Counted from the stretch's first letter, positions 1 to 7,197 are shown. The stretch is DNA of 13,057 nt from SIG588 sp045599305 (GCA_045599305.1 JAZRVU010000005.1:1-13057); one strand, 5' to 3'. Notes: a model not told the origin generated them from the sequence alone. Made by a program: numbers and translations.

Positions 1-28
1 CCCGCCGTTGGTTTTTGTTTTCTTTTTT

Positions 29-70
29 GATAAAGGTGTGATCCCGGATGGCCGGGATCACACCTTTATC
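29..70 (-). terminator. Long perfect hairpin after the lipoprotein gene, possible terminator
   Basis: A perfect 19-bp inverted repeat (29-47 and 52-70) with a 4-nt loop lies 18 bases beyond the stop codon of the minus-strand lipoprotein gene, where a transcription terminator is expected. On the minus strand the stem is followed by an A-rich run rather than a U-run, and on the plus strand it is also not followed by a U-run. It is therefore not a canonical intrinsic terminator in either direction. It could be a U-less terminator or a 3'-end stabilising stem. The stem itself is certain; its function is inferred. Confidence 0.5.
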
Positions 71-88
71 GTAAATGCTTTGCAATAG

Positions 89-1087
89 TCAATCGGCGTA
101 TTTTTCTTCCAGTGCCGGGCACTTGGCTTCAGAGAAGTCCATCTCCCATTCAGTGGGACTCTTCTTCTCGGCAGTAAACTGAACCTCTACGTTGCCGCCC
201 ATCTTCGCAAGTACCATGGTGTATTTGCCGTTTTCGATTCCATCCTGTTCAAACGAGAAACGGTAAGGGCATTTCGCGTATTCAAAACCGCCGATACCTG
301 CATAAGTCAAATCGGCAGCGTCCGCGTCCTCGTATGTGGTATAGTCGCCCTCCGGGCAAACCATCAGATAATAATGGTCATATCCTTGAGGGTCGGTCTC
401 TTCCAGATAGTATCCGTCGAAGTTGAACGTTGCCCATTCATCGTAGCTTTCATCAGCCTTAAACGTAAACCAGGATCCGACTTCCTTTTCCAGACTGTCG
501 AATTCTTCGGCCTTTCTGTCTTCGCCGGCACCGCGGAGCCACGAATCCTTGAACTCAAAGTGATACTTCCCGCCGCCCTCGAGGACGATCAGCCACTGGC
601 CGATCACAACCCGGCTTTCGCCTTCATACAGCATCATCGTCCACGTCCCAGGTGCCCATTCCGATTCATCCGAGGCAAGGCCGGTGATGATGTTGTTATC
701 CAGCTTGAATACGTAGACCCCGTCGAACCATTCCTTGTCAAAATCCTCATCAAAATCACGGCCGCTGCCAAAGATGCTCTGCGTGATGAATTCGGAATCT
801 CTTGTCAGATAGAAACCGGGATTTACAATGTCGATATATGCGTTATGGGCATCGAATTCGTAAGAGGTCTTGATTTTAATATACAGATACTCTCCGTCTG
901 CAGAGTAGGTCACGGACTCGCCGAGCTTCGTTTCATCGATCACGGCGCCTTCGGGAGCAGTGCTGTCGCCCTGCGTGGGCTGTCCCTGATTGTTATCACC
1001 CGAAGGTGTATCCGCCGGCTTTTTCCCGCAGGCCGCAAGAGTAAGCAGCATAGTCAGAGCCAACATAATGGCAAAAAACTTTTTCAT
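89..1087 (-). CDS. Putative lipoprotein with two similar halves, function unknown
   Basis: The 332-residue product starts with a classic lipoprotein signal peptide: Met-Lys-Lys, a hydrophobic stretch to about residue 17, then LAAC with the lipid-modified cysteine at residue 20. A Gly/Pro/Asp/Gln-rich linker follows (21-45), so the protein is expected to be tethered outside the membrane. The rest is acidic, rich in Trp and Tyr, and beta-strand-like. Residues 55-180 and 200-320 seem to repeat the same pattern: each half contains a G-x-[WY]-T-M-x-L segment followed by a short beta hairpin (about 147-165 and 287-305), suggesting duplicated Ig-like domains. A ribosome binding site (AGGAG, 10 nt upstream) supports this start. 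The stop of the upstream helical-protein gene is 16 nt away, so the two are probably co-transcribed. I do not recognise the family; a ligand-binding or surface role is only a guess from the export signal. Confidence 0.8.
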   Translation of the reverse strand: MKKFFAIMLALTMLLTLAACGKKPADTPSGDNNQGQPTQGDSTAPEGAVIDETKLGESVTYSADGEYLYIKIKTSYEFDAHNAYIDIVNPGFYLTRDSEFITQSIFGSGRDFDEDFDKEWFDGVYVFKLDNNIITGLASDESEWAPGTWTMMLYEGESRVVIGQWLIVLEGGGKYHFEFKDSWLRGAGEDRKAEEFDSLEKEVGSWFTFKADESYDEWATFNFDGYYLEETDPQGYDHYYLMVCPEGDYTTYEDADAADLTYAGIGGFEYAKCPYRFSFEQDGIENGKYTMVLAKMGGNVEVQFTAEKKSPTEWEMDFSEAKCPALEEKYAD

Positions 1088-1103
1088 AGATGCTCATCTC
1101 CTC

Positions 1104-1733
1104 TTAACATTCAATTTCGCTTCTGTCTTTCGTACGGACCATAGAGACCGTCATCACGGGTGCGGAACCGAAGGCATCGGTCGTACCGAACAGCAGATAT
1201 TCACCGCCCAGATCCTTGTACAGGACTTCATCGGAAGAACTGTATTTGCGCACGAAGCCGTTCTGCTTCAGCAGGGCCACGTACATATCCAGCCCCTCCT
1301 GCGTGGTGTTTTCCGCAACAAAGATATAGTAGATCGAGCCGTCTGCGGCCGTGCCGTTTTCATCAAACCGGAAATTGTTGCCGCCGAAGCACCAAACGGG
1401 GAAGTCGGGAACTCTCTCGTTCCACATCTTGTTCAGGTCCTCCTGCACAGCAGCGGCCTGTTCCAGCGTTGCGGCATACTTTTCTGCGGACCGGGACAGT
1501 CTGCCCAGCGATTCCTCCAAAGAGGAAAAGCCGCTTCCCTTTTCCTCTGCGCTTGCTGCGGCCGCCGCATCCACTTCTCCGGCAGCGTTATCAAGAGAAT
1601 CTGCCACTTTGTTTGCGTATTCCTCCGCCTTGGGAGCCACGATCTTTTCCGCTGCGGAACTCACCGCATCACGGATACCTTTGCTGATGCCGTCTCCGAC
1701 GGCGTTTCGAATGATGTTTTTCAAAAAGCTCAT
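1104..1733 (-). CDS. Conserved-looking protein of unknown function, helical N-terminus
   Basis: This encodes 209 residues with no export signal, presumably cytoplasmic or peripherally membrane-bound. Residues 1-100 are predicted helical by eye, Ala/Glu/Ser-rich with an amphipathic first 35 residues (MSFLKNIIRNAVGDGI...). Residues 110-205 look like a compact alpha/beta domain (SIYYIFVAENT, then a helix with YVALLKQNGF, then strands LLFGTTD and VMTVSMV). The frame stays open 19 codons further upstream, but the ATG at 1733 is chosen because GGAGG sits 5 nt in front of it, while the extension has an unstructured, unlikely sequence. It is the first gene of a two-gene operon with the lipoprotein 16 nt downstream, under the promoter at 1897-1925. 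I do not recognise the family. The pairing suggests the cytosolic protein and the lipoprotein act in one process, which is inference only. Confidence 0.75.
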   Translation of the reverse strand: MSFLKNIIRNAVGDGISKGIRDAVSSAAEKIVAPKAEEYANKVADSLDNAAGEVDAAAAASAEEKGSGFSSLEESLGRLSRSAEKYAATLEQAAAVQEDLNKMWNERVPDFPVWCFGGNNFRFDENGTAADGSIYYIFVAENTTQEGLDMYVALLKQNGFVRKYSSSDEVLYKDLGGEYLLFGTTDAFGSAPVMTVSMVRTKDRSEIEC

Positions 1734-1738
1734 TTTTT

Positions 1739-1743
1739 CCTCC
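1739..1743 (-). promoter_or_regulatory. Ribosome binding site deciding the 1733 start
   Basis: GGAGG on the minus strand, 5 nt before ATG at 1733. It favours a 209-residue product over the 228-residue open frame starting at 1790, which has no comparable site. Confidence 0.75.
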
Positions 1744-1817
1744 GATCCGGTGCGAGCAGGCACCTCTTTTTTGCTTTGAACTGAAATCAACTCATGCGAT
1801 TTCCGGACGGTTTCTCT

Positions 1818-1890
1818 GTAGTGATGTGCCTTTGTACATTTGCCGGGTAGTGTTCACGTTTTGTCATTTTCCTTAAAATCCATCACTACA
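1818..1890 (-). promoter_or_regulatory. Inverted repeat in the operon leader: operator pair or RNA stem
   Basis: TGTAGTGATG at 1818-1827 is the exact reverse complement of CATCACTACA at 1881-1890, with 53 nt between. The right copy lies at the predicted transcription start of the minus-strand operon, so the two arms could close a structured 5' leader RNA of about 73 nt or serve as two operator half-sites. The enclosed sequence does not match any riboswitch consensus I can recall. A degenerate third copy (GTAGTGTTCAC, near 1847-1857) lies between the arms. Confidence 0.4.
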
Positions 1891-1896
1891 CAATAC

Positions 1897-1925
1897 ATTA
1901 TATATGAATACCGATATACTTTCAA
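1897..1925 (-). promoter_or_regulatory. Sigma-A promoter of the helical protein-lipoprotein operon
   Basis: On the minus strand TTGAAA (1925-1920) is followed after exactly 17 nt by a perfect TATAAT (1902-1897). Transcription should begin near 1890, giving an untranslated leader of about 157 nt before the ATG at 1733. Five of six -35 bases and all -10 bases match consensus. Confidence 0.75.
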
Positions 1926-2114
1926 TAACTATTTGATAAAATCTGAAAAAATCGGCGGCAGGGCTGTTTTCACCGCTGCAGGTGTGTTCATGAAATATCG
2001 GTCCGTGCTTTTCCCGGTATCTGTTCGGCATAAGGATATGCCTTTCCCATGAAAATGTATACTTTTCAATTTGTTCACAATTTCGCCTCTGAATCCACAA
2101 TTCAACGGTGTATC

Positions 2115-2128
2115 ATACTCGATAGTAT
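2115..2128 (+). promoter_or_regulatory. Short dyad upstream of the carbohydrate-binding gene
   Basis: ATACT-CGAT-AGTAT forms a 5-bp dyad 24 nt before the ATG at 2153, within a direct repeat of GTATCA...TCGA (about 2110-2136). It lies where a promoter or operator would be expected, but no convincing -35/-10 pair accompanies it. It could be an operator or chance. Confidence 0.25.
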
Positions 2129-2152
2129 CAATCGAAAAGGGAGTTTGGACTC

Positions 2153-4114
2153 ATGAAGAGGTCGATCGGCGGCGCGCTGGCGCTGCTTTTTTGTGTGGGC
2201 ATATTGGGTGGCTGTGCGGCCGAAAAGACGAAAGACGGACAGCCGGAGTCGGTGCAGCCGGTCGAAGCGGGCGATTATTCGGTCACATACAAGGAAATCG
2301 ACACCGATGCCGCGGTGGAGGCGACTGTCCGGCACATCACGCTGGCGGGCGACACGGTCACCTTCGACGGCGCCGATTCTCTGGCTTCGGTGAGCGGCAG
2401 CACGGTGACGGTGAAAAGGGGCGGCACCTATGTGGTCAGCGGCACCCTTGCCGACGGGCAGCTGATCGTGGACGAGCCGGGGGAGGAGACGGTGCGGCTT
2501 GTGCTGGAAAACGTGGATATCACCTGCAGCACCGGCGCGCCCATCTGGGTGAAAGAGGCGAAAAAGGTGGTGCTGGTGCTGCCCGACGGCACCGAAAACA
2601 CCGTGAACGATACCGGCGAATGGACCGACAGCGCCGACGAAGATGATGACGATAACGATGATGACATACCCAACGCCGCCATCTTCAGCAAGGCGGATCT
2701 GAGCATCACCGGTACCGGCGCACTCACCGTGAATGCCGGGCGGCACAACGGCATCAACAGCAAGGATAAACTGAAGATCACCGGCGGTGTGATCGCCGTC
2801 ACGGCGGCGGCCAACGGCATCAAGGGCAAGGACTGCGTGGCGATGGCAGGCGGTACCGTGACCGTCACTGCCGAACGGGACGGCATCAAGTCGAGCAATA
2901 CCGCGGACGCCGATGCCGGCTTTGTGCGTATCGACGGCGGCACGCTGACCGTTACCGCCGGGCAGGACGGCATCCAGGCCGAAACCGGTCTGCTGATCAC
3001 CGATGGCGCCGTGTCGGTCACCACGGGCGGCGGCAGTGCCAACGCCAGCACCAAAACCGATTCCGGCTGGGGGCATTGGGGCGGATTCGGCGACGGGCAG
3101 CAAAGCGGCGGTGATACCGCCAGCGCCAAGGCGCTGAAGGCCGGTGTGCTGGTGGCGGTGAGCGGCGGCAGTGTGGCGGTGGATTCCTCGGATGACGCGA
3201 TCCACAGCAACGGCGATGTGACGGTCGCGGGCGGTGTGTTGTCGCTCGCTTCGGGTGATGATGGCGCGCACGCCGACAATGCCCTTACCGTTTCGGGCGG
3301 TGAACTGACGGTCTCAAAATCCTATGAGGGGCTGGAGGCGCAGGTCATCACCCTTTCGGGCGGCACCGTGCGGCTCACCGCCTCGGACGACGGCCTGAAC
3401 GCCGCCGGCGGCAGTGACGGCTCCGCCATGGGCGGCCGTCCCGGGCAGAATCATTTCAGCAGCCAAAACAGTGCGGCACTGCATATCACCGGCGGATATC
3501 TGGCCGTCAATGCCGACGGCGACGGGCTGGACTCCAACGGCGTCATCACCATGAGCGGCGGCACCGTACTGGTCCACGGCCCCACAAGCAATGACAACAG
3601 CGCCGTCGACTATGAGCGCAGTTTCACCTTCGACGGCGGCACACTGGTCGCCGCGGGCGCCTCCGGTATGGCCGAGCGCGTCACCGACGGCGACGGTGCG
3701 TCCCTCTTTATCACCTGTGCCTCGCAGACGGCGGGCACACCGGTGCGGGTGGAGGATGCCGGCGGCGAGATCATTACCTTCTGCCCCGAAAAGGCCTATT
3801 CCTCTCTTGTGATCGCCACACCCGAAATGGTCAGCGGTATGGTCTGCACCGTGTATATCGGCGGCAGCACCACCGGCAGCGTGACCGACGGACTGGTGAG
3901 CGGCGGCGCTTTTGCCCCCGGTGAGCTGTCGGCTGATGTGACGCTCGACGGCGTATCGACTGCGCTGAATATGGGCGGCGCGCCCGGCGGTTTCGGCGGC
4001 CGGATGGATGAACCACCCGGCGGCGGTGGCGGCCAAATGGGTGAACCGTCGGATGGCAGAGGCGGCCAAATGGGTGAGCCGCCCGGCGGTTTCGGCGGCA
4101 GTATACCGGAATGA
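2153..4114 (+). CDS. Cthe_2159-like carbohydrate-binding lipoprotein, beta-helix
   Basis: This 653-residue protein is exported and lipid-anchored: positive N-terminus, hydrophobic core, and LGGC with the lipidated cysteine at residue 21. Residues about 175-480 are built of short beta-helix turns in which a G-G-x-[LV]-x-[LV] strand alternates with a D-G-[IL]-x-[AS] or N-G-I-x-[GS] loop. This pattern is typical of the Cthe_2159 family, calcium-binding beta-helices that bind plant polysaccharides such as cellulose and pectin. An acidic run sits at 161-171 and a Gly/Trp-rich insert at about 304-315, between helix turns. Residues 490-600 form a second beta-rich part. The tail (607-653) is Gly/Pro-rich with an 11-residue tandem repeat. 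GGGAG 9 nt before the ATG supports the start. The gene is monocistronic and ends at the terminator at 4116-4146. In other clostridia such genes can lie beside polyphosphate-polymerase-like or CotH genes; none is present here. Family placement is by pattern and fairly sure; the ligand is inferred. Confidence 0.85.
   Translation: MKRSIGGALALLFCVGILGGCAAEKTKDGQPESVQPVEAGDYSVTYKEIDTDAAVEATVRHITLAGDTVTFDGADSLASVSGSTVTVKRGGTYVVSGTLADGQLIVDEPGEETVRLVLENVDITCSTGAPIWVKEAKKVVLVLPDGTENTVNDTGEWTDSADEDDDDNDDDIPNAAIFSKADLSITGTGALTVNAGRHNGINSKDKLKITGGVIAVTAAANGIKGKDCVAMAGGTVTVTAERDGIKSSNTADADAGFVRIDGGTLTVTAGQDGIQAETGLLITDGAVSVTTGGGSANASTKTDSGWGHWGGFGDGQQSGGDTASAKALKAGVLVAVSGGSVAVDSSDDAIHSNGDVTVAGGVLSLASGDDGAHADNALTVSGGELTVSKSYEGLEAQVITLSGGTVRLTASDDGLNAAGGSDGSAMGGRPGQNHFSSQNSAALHITGGYLAVNADGDGLDSNGVITMSGGTVLVHGPTSNDNSAVDYERSFTFDGGTLVAAGASGMAERVTDGDGASLFITCASQTAGTPVRVEDAGGEIITFCPEKAYSSLVIATPEMVSGMVCTVYIGGSTTGSVTDGLVSGGAFAPGELSADVTLDGVSTALNMGGAPGGFGGRMDEPPGGGGGQMGEPSDGRGGQMGEPPGGFGGSIPE
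3995..4093 (+). repeat. Three tandem 33-bp units encoding an 11-residue repeat
   Basis: Copies begin at 3995, 4028 and 4061 with exact 33-base spacing. The core GGCGGCCAAATGGGTGA is shared by the last two copies and altered at a few positions in the first. The encoded unit is G-G-[QR]-M-[GD]-E-P-[PS] plus three residues (residues 615-647). This is a likely flexible spacer or wall-spanning tail and a candidate for copy-number variation. Confidence 0.8.
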
Positions 4115-4115
4115 A

Positions 4116-4146
4116 CAAGGCACACAGTCATTGACTGTGTGCCTTG
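4116..4146. terminator. Convergent terminator between carbohydrate-binding and GH5-like genes
   Basis: A 14-bp perfect stem (4116-4129 / 4133-4146) with a 3-nt loop begins right after the plus-strand stop and is followed by TTTT on the plus strand. It is a good intrinsic terminator for the plus strand. On the minus strand it lies just past the stop codon at 4150 and is followed by the weaker TTCATT, so it may also end the mtaB/hydrolase transcript. Confidence 0.85.
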
Positions 4147-4149
4147 TTT

Positions 4150-5814
4150 TCAATAGTCTATTCTGAATAAAAGCCCGTGCTGCACGGCGCGGAAGAACAG
4201 TCCCTCCGGTGTCCGCTCTGCCGCGGCGGTGTCGTCCGCCCAGATGGCGAAGAGGGTCAATTGTCCCTGCGGCAGGTCGATCGGCAGGCATGCCGTCACC
4301 GGTGCGGGCTCCCGATCGTCCCGCAGTGCGTTTTCCCAGTCGTCTTCTGCGTTGCGCACATATCCCAGCGTGTGATGCACCCCCCGCAGCAAAAACACCC
4401 GCAGCCCGTCGGCCGCCGGCTGCAGGGGGCGAAAACCCTCGCGGTCGAAAGTGATGCCGCGTATCAGCGCGGCGAGCGGGGCATAGAGATGATAGAGGTT
4501 TTTAGCCTCCACATAGTTGTCCCAGTGCCAGATATTGCCGCACCCGGCCGTGCCGAGGAAGAGAGGCGTGTAGACACAGTCGGCGAACAGCAGGCCGCGG
4601 TGGTCGCTTTTGTAGAATTTGAAGGGGCCGCTGTGGCATTGCTCCACCGCACCGGTCTCGGCCAGCAGCAGGGGACGGTCGCCCTCGCCCATACGCTCCA
4701 CCGCGTCGGTCACCACCGTGAGCATATCGTGATGGCAGGCTTCGAATTGCGCGCCGAGGTTCAGGTAGCGGTGCACCTGCCGGAAGGCGAACAGATCCCA
4801 CGGGAAATCGCGGTATTCGCGGGCGTTGTCGTCATATTCCAGACTGCCCAGCGAGTTGATCACCATGTTGTACGGAAACAGTTTTTGCACCTGCGGCGCC
4901 ATCTCACGGTTCCAGGGGACGATGTCCCGGTCAAAATCCGCAAAAACGGCGTTCATCTCGTTCCACAGCTCGATGGCGAAAAGATTGGTGCAGCCGGCGT
5001 ACCGCCGTGCCAGCATCCCGACCTTTGTGAGCCAGCGCGTTTTCCAGACGGGATCGTGCAGGAACTCCTCCATGCTTTCGCAGCGGCGCTCTCCCTGCCA
5101 CATCGACTTGGCGAATGCGTTGCCGGAATAGCCGCTGCCGGTATATTCGAAAAAGCGGAACTGGTCGACGGTCAGCTTCACCGCGATGCCGTACCGGGCG
5201 GCGGTGTCGATCACCCGGTCGAGCAGCGAAAGCCGTTCGAGCCGCCAGCCGTCTCCCTCGTAGGGGTCGGGAGTGAAATAGTTGTAGCCCACCCACAGGC
5301 GGATCAGGTTGACGCCGCTTGCGGCACATTGCCTAAACCAGCGCTCATATTCCGCTACACCGGCATATATGATGCGGTCGCTGTGCCCGAATTCCTGCCC
5401 GTTGGAGGCGCGATAGCCGATCGGCCGGACGGTGTTGAGGCCGATGGGCAAAAACGGCGTGCCGTCGGTGTGGGCAAAATAGCGGTGATCCGCCCGACTC
5501 ACCCCGATGTAGCCGTGATGTCCGCGTTCGCAGGCGGTGAAGACGGAGGTCTGTGCCGTGCCGTCGGTGAATGCGGCCGTCACGGTGTATCGGCCGCATT
5601 CGCGCGGGGTGTAGCGTGCGCGGCACTCATCGGCGCCGGTGACGGTCACATGCTCAAAGCCGTCGGCGTCGCAGGTGACGTCGATGGGACGAAACCAAAA
5701 CGGCAGCACGGTGTCCGTCTCACCGGAGGGCGCGGTGATGAGCAGGTGATCGGCGGGACGGTCAAATCGGAATTCCAGACGCTCATAGCGCCCGATTTCG
5801 GCGGCGTGGGTCAT
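4150..5814 (-). CDS. GH5-like glycoside hydrolase, intracellular
   Basis: This 554-residue protein has an N-terminal beta-sandwich (about 8-95, resembling DUF5060-type domains that precede such enzymes), a (beta/alpha)8 barrel of the GH5/clan GH-A type (about 118-450), and a small beta-rich C-terminal domain (465-554). The catalytic pair is visible: acid/base Glu286 in IELWNEMN after strand 4, and nucleophile Glu386 in LLLAETGA after strand 7. FLPIGLNT (121-128), NLIRLW (169-174) and IWHWDNY (428-434) fit the substrate cleft. There is no signal peptide, so it probably acts on imported oligosaccharides. The frame is open to 5994, but residues upstream of the ATG at 5814 lie in mtaB in another frame and GAGGAGG stands 7 nt before this ATG. 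Its ATG overlaps the mtaB stop as ATGA, suggesting translational coupling. The fold and mechanism (retaining, beta-linked sugar) are well supported; the substrate is unknown. Confidence 0.85.
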   Translation of the reverse strand: MTHAAEIGRYERLEFRFDRPADHLLITAPSGETDTVLPFWFRPIDVTCDADGFEHVTVTGADECRARYTPRECGRYTVTAAFTDGTAQTSVFTACERGHHGYIGVSRADHRYFAHTDGTPFLPIGLNTVRPIGYRASNGQEFGHSDRIIYAGVAEYERWFRQCAASGVNLIRLWVGYNYFTPDPYEGDGWRLERLSLLDRVIDTAARYGIAVKLTVDQFRFFEYTGSGYSGNAFAKSMWQGERRCESMEEFLHDPVWKTRWLTKVGMLARRYAGCTNLFAIELWNEMNAVFADFDRDIVPWNREMAPQVQKLFPYNMVINSLGSLEYDDNAREYRDFPWDLFAFRQVHRYLNLGAQFEACHHDMLTVVTDAVERMGEGDRPLLLAETGAVEQCHSGPFKFYKSDHRGLLFADCVYTPLFLGTAGCGNIWHWDNYVEAKNLYHLYAPLAALIRGITFDREGFRPLQPAADGLRVFLLRGVHHTLGYVRNAEDDWENALRDDREPAPVTACLPIDLPQGQLTLFAIWADDTAAAERTPEGLFFRAVQHGLLFRIDY

Positions 5815-7115
5815 GGTGCATCCTCCTCTACAGCGGTGACATATTCCTCTGTGCGGCCGGTGATCCGCACGCGGATCAGCTCGCCCGACAGGTGGGCGGT
5901 GGCGACCTTCACGGGCAGATAGGTGGGGGTGTGCCCCTCTGTCAGCCCGTCGGCGCCGCGCGTCTCCAGCAGTACCTCGGTCATACTGCCGCACAGTGCC
6001 TGCTCATAGGCGGCACGGGTGCGCTCGGTGACCTCGCTCATGCGGCGGGCACGGGCCGCCTTTTCGGCGGCGGACACCTGCCCGGGTGCGGCGGCGGCAG
6101 GGGTGCCCGGCCGCCGGGAATAGGCAAAGATGTGCGCCTGCGCAAAGGCGGCCGTTTCGGCAAAGGAAAGCGATGCGGCAAATTCCTCCTCCGTTTCGCC
6201 GGGGAAGCCCACCATGATGTCGGTGGTGATGGCACAGCCGGGGAAGCGGCGGCGCAGCGCCTCGCACAGAGAGAGAAATTCGGCGGTGGTGTAGTGGCGC
6301 CGCATCCGCCGCAGGGTGGCATCACAGCCGCTCTGCAGCGCGATGTGGAATTGCGGGCAGAGTTTGGGCTGCGCGGCCAGTCGGTCGAGCAGCGCGTCGG
6401 TCATGTGATCCGGCTCCAGCGAGCCGAGCCGCACCCGGCAGATGCCCGGCACGGACGCGGCCGTGTCCACCGCGTCGGCCAGCGTGGCACCGGTGTCCTG
6501 CCCGAAGGAGGTGAGATTGATGCCCGTCAGCACCACCTCGCGGTAGCCGGCCGCCGCAAGATCACACACCTCCCGCTTCAGGTTGGCAAGATCGCGGGAA
6601 CGTACCCGCCCGCGGGCATAGGGGATGGCGCAGTAACTGCAGAAGCGGTTACAGCCGTCCTCGATCTTCACAAAAGCACGGGTGCGCCCCTGAAACTCCC
6701 GGATGGAAAGCGGCTCGTACTGCGTGCTGTGCGGCGGGATATCCACGACCCGCTCCCGCGTGGCCAGAAAGGCGGCCAGCTTTTCTGGCAGCGCGGCGCG
6801 CGCGGCGTTGCCCATCACGATGTCCGCATCCGCCAGCGCGGCGGCGCGGTCGGGAAACGCCTGCGGCAGACAGCCGGTCAGCACGATCACGGCGTGAGGG
6901 TTGTCCCGCCGGCAGCGACGCAGCAGCTGCCGCAGCTTGCGGTCGCTCTCCCCGGTGACGGTGCAGGAGTTGATGACCATCACGCCGTCATCCGCCCCGG
7001 AAAATCCGGCGGCGAATTCGGCGGTCAGGTACCCCGCGTCCTCCAGCAGACGGCGCATCGCCTGCGTCTCATATTGATTGACCTTGCACCCGAGGGTGTG
7101 GAAATAGACAGTCAT
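5811..7115 (-). CDS. mtaB: tRNA t6A37 methylthiotransferase MtaB
   Basis: MtaB (YqeV) is a radical-SAM enzyme that adds a methylthio group to N6-threonylcarbamoyladenosine at position 37 of ANN-decoding tRNAs. The 434-residue product has the expected order: an N-terminal methylthiotransferase domain with three cluster cysteines (Cys10 in TLGCKVNQYE, Cys51 in NSCTVT, Cys82 in TGCLPQ), the radical-SAM CxxxCxxC at Cys155/159/162 (DGCNRFCSYCAIPYARG), and a C-terminal TRAM domain (about 372-434). TLGCKVNQYET and the overall length are diagnostic for MtaB rather than MiaB or RimO. The frame is open to 7532, but the promoter at 7150-7178 starts RNA near 7143, excluding the upstream ATG at 7151, and residues before MTVYF do not belong to the family. 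The ribosome binding site is modest (AGGAAAG/AAAGG, about 9-13 nt). It is first in an operon with the overlapping GH5-like gene. Confidence 0.95.
   Translation of the reverse strand: MTVYFHTLGCKVNQYETQAMRRLLEDAGYLTAEFAAGFSGADDGVMVINSCTVTGESDRKLRQLLRRCRRDNPHAVIVLTGCLPQAFPDRAAALADADIVMGNAARAALPEKLAAFLATRERVVDIPPHSTQYEPLSIREFQGRTRAFVKIEDGCNRFCSYCAIPYARGRVRSRDLANLKREVCDLAAAGYREVVLTGINLTSFGQDTGATLADAVDTAASVPGICRVRLGSLEPDHMTDALLDRLAAQPKLCPQFHIALQSGCDATLRRMRRHYTTAEFLSLCEALRRRFPGCAITTDIMVGFPGETEEEFAASLSFAETAAFAQAHIFAYSRRPGTPAAAAPGQVSAAEKAARARRMSEVTERTRAAYEQALCGSMTEVLLETRGADGLTEGHTPTYLPVKVATAHLSGELIRVRITGRTEEYVTAVEEDAP
5822..5829 (-). promoter_or_regulatory. Ribosome binding site deciding the hydrolase start
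   Basis: AGAGGAGG on the minus strand, inside the last codons of mtaB, places the start of the hydrolase at 5814 (7-nt spacing) rather than at upstream in-frame codons. It supports coupled translation across the ATGA overlap. Confidence 0.8.
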
Positions 7116-7149
7116 GGAAAAAGGCCTTTCTTTCCTGATGGTTTTCTCC

Positions 7150-7178
7150 ATTTTAACACGTTTTTCGTCAGATGGCAA
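7150..7178 (-). promoter_or_regulatory. Extended -10 promoter of mtaB
   Basis: Minus strand: TTGCCA (7178-7173), 17 nt, TAAAAT (7155-7150), with TGT directly before the -10 box (extended -10, TGn). The start of transcription would be about 7143, giving a leader near 28 nt and fixing translation at 7115. Confidence 0.7.
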
Positions 7179-7197
7179 GAGCGCAAAGCCGCCGTGC

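Larger units (their letters stand above)
1734..2152. other. Divergent intergenic region without a credible gene
   Basis: About 420 bases separate the minus-strand operon from the plus-strand carbohydrate-binding gene. The region is AT-richer than its surroundings. It holds the minus-strand promoter (1897-1925), a perfect 10-bp inverted repeat (1818-1827 / 1881-1890), a small 6-bp hairpin (2027-2042) and a short dyad just before the plus-strand gene (2115-2128). Short open frames here (1840-2052 plus, 1873-2100 minus) lack ribosome binding sites and protein-like composition, so I call none of them. No clear promoter for the plus-strand gene was found. Confidence 0.6.

Noticed and set aside
2027..2042. 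GGCATA-AGGA-TATGCC hairpin in the intergenic region
   Set aside because: Only a 6-bp stem followed by three Ts; too weak to call a terminator or operator.
1840..2100. Short open frames on both strands in the intergenic region
   Set aside because: No ribosome binding sites and no protein-like composition; they overlap the promoter and leader elements.
2102..3271. Long minus-strand frames opposite the carbohydrate-binding gene (also 3314-4291)
   Set aside because: Arg/His/Ala-rich shadows of a repetitive GC-rich gene that has a clear lipoprotein signal on the plus strand.
4177..5922. A 581-codon open frame on the plus strand opposite the GH5-like gene
   Set aside because: Antisense shadow; no recognisable domain, and it crosses the mtaB/hydrolase boundary.
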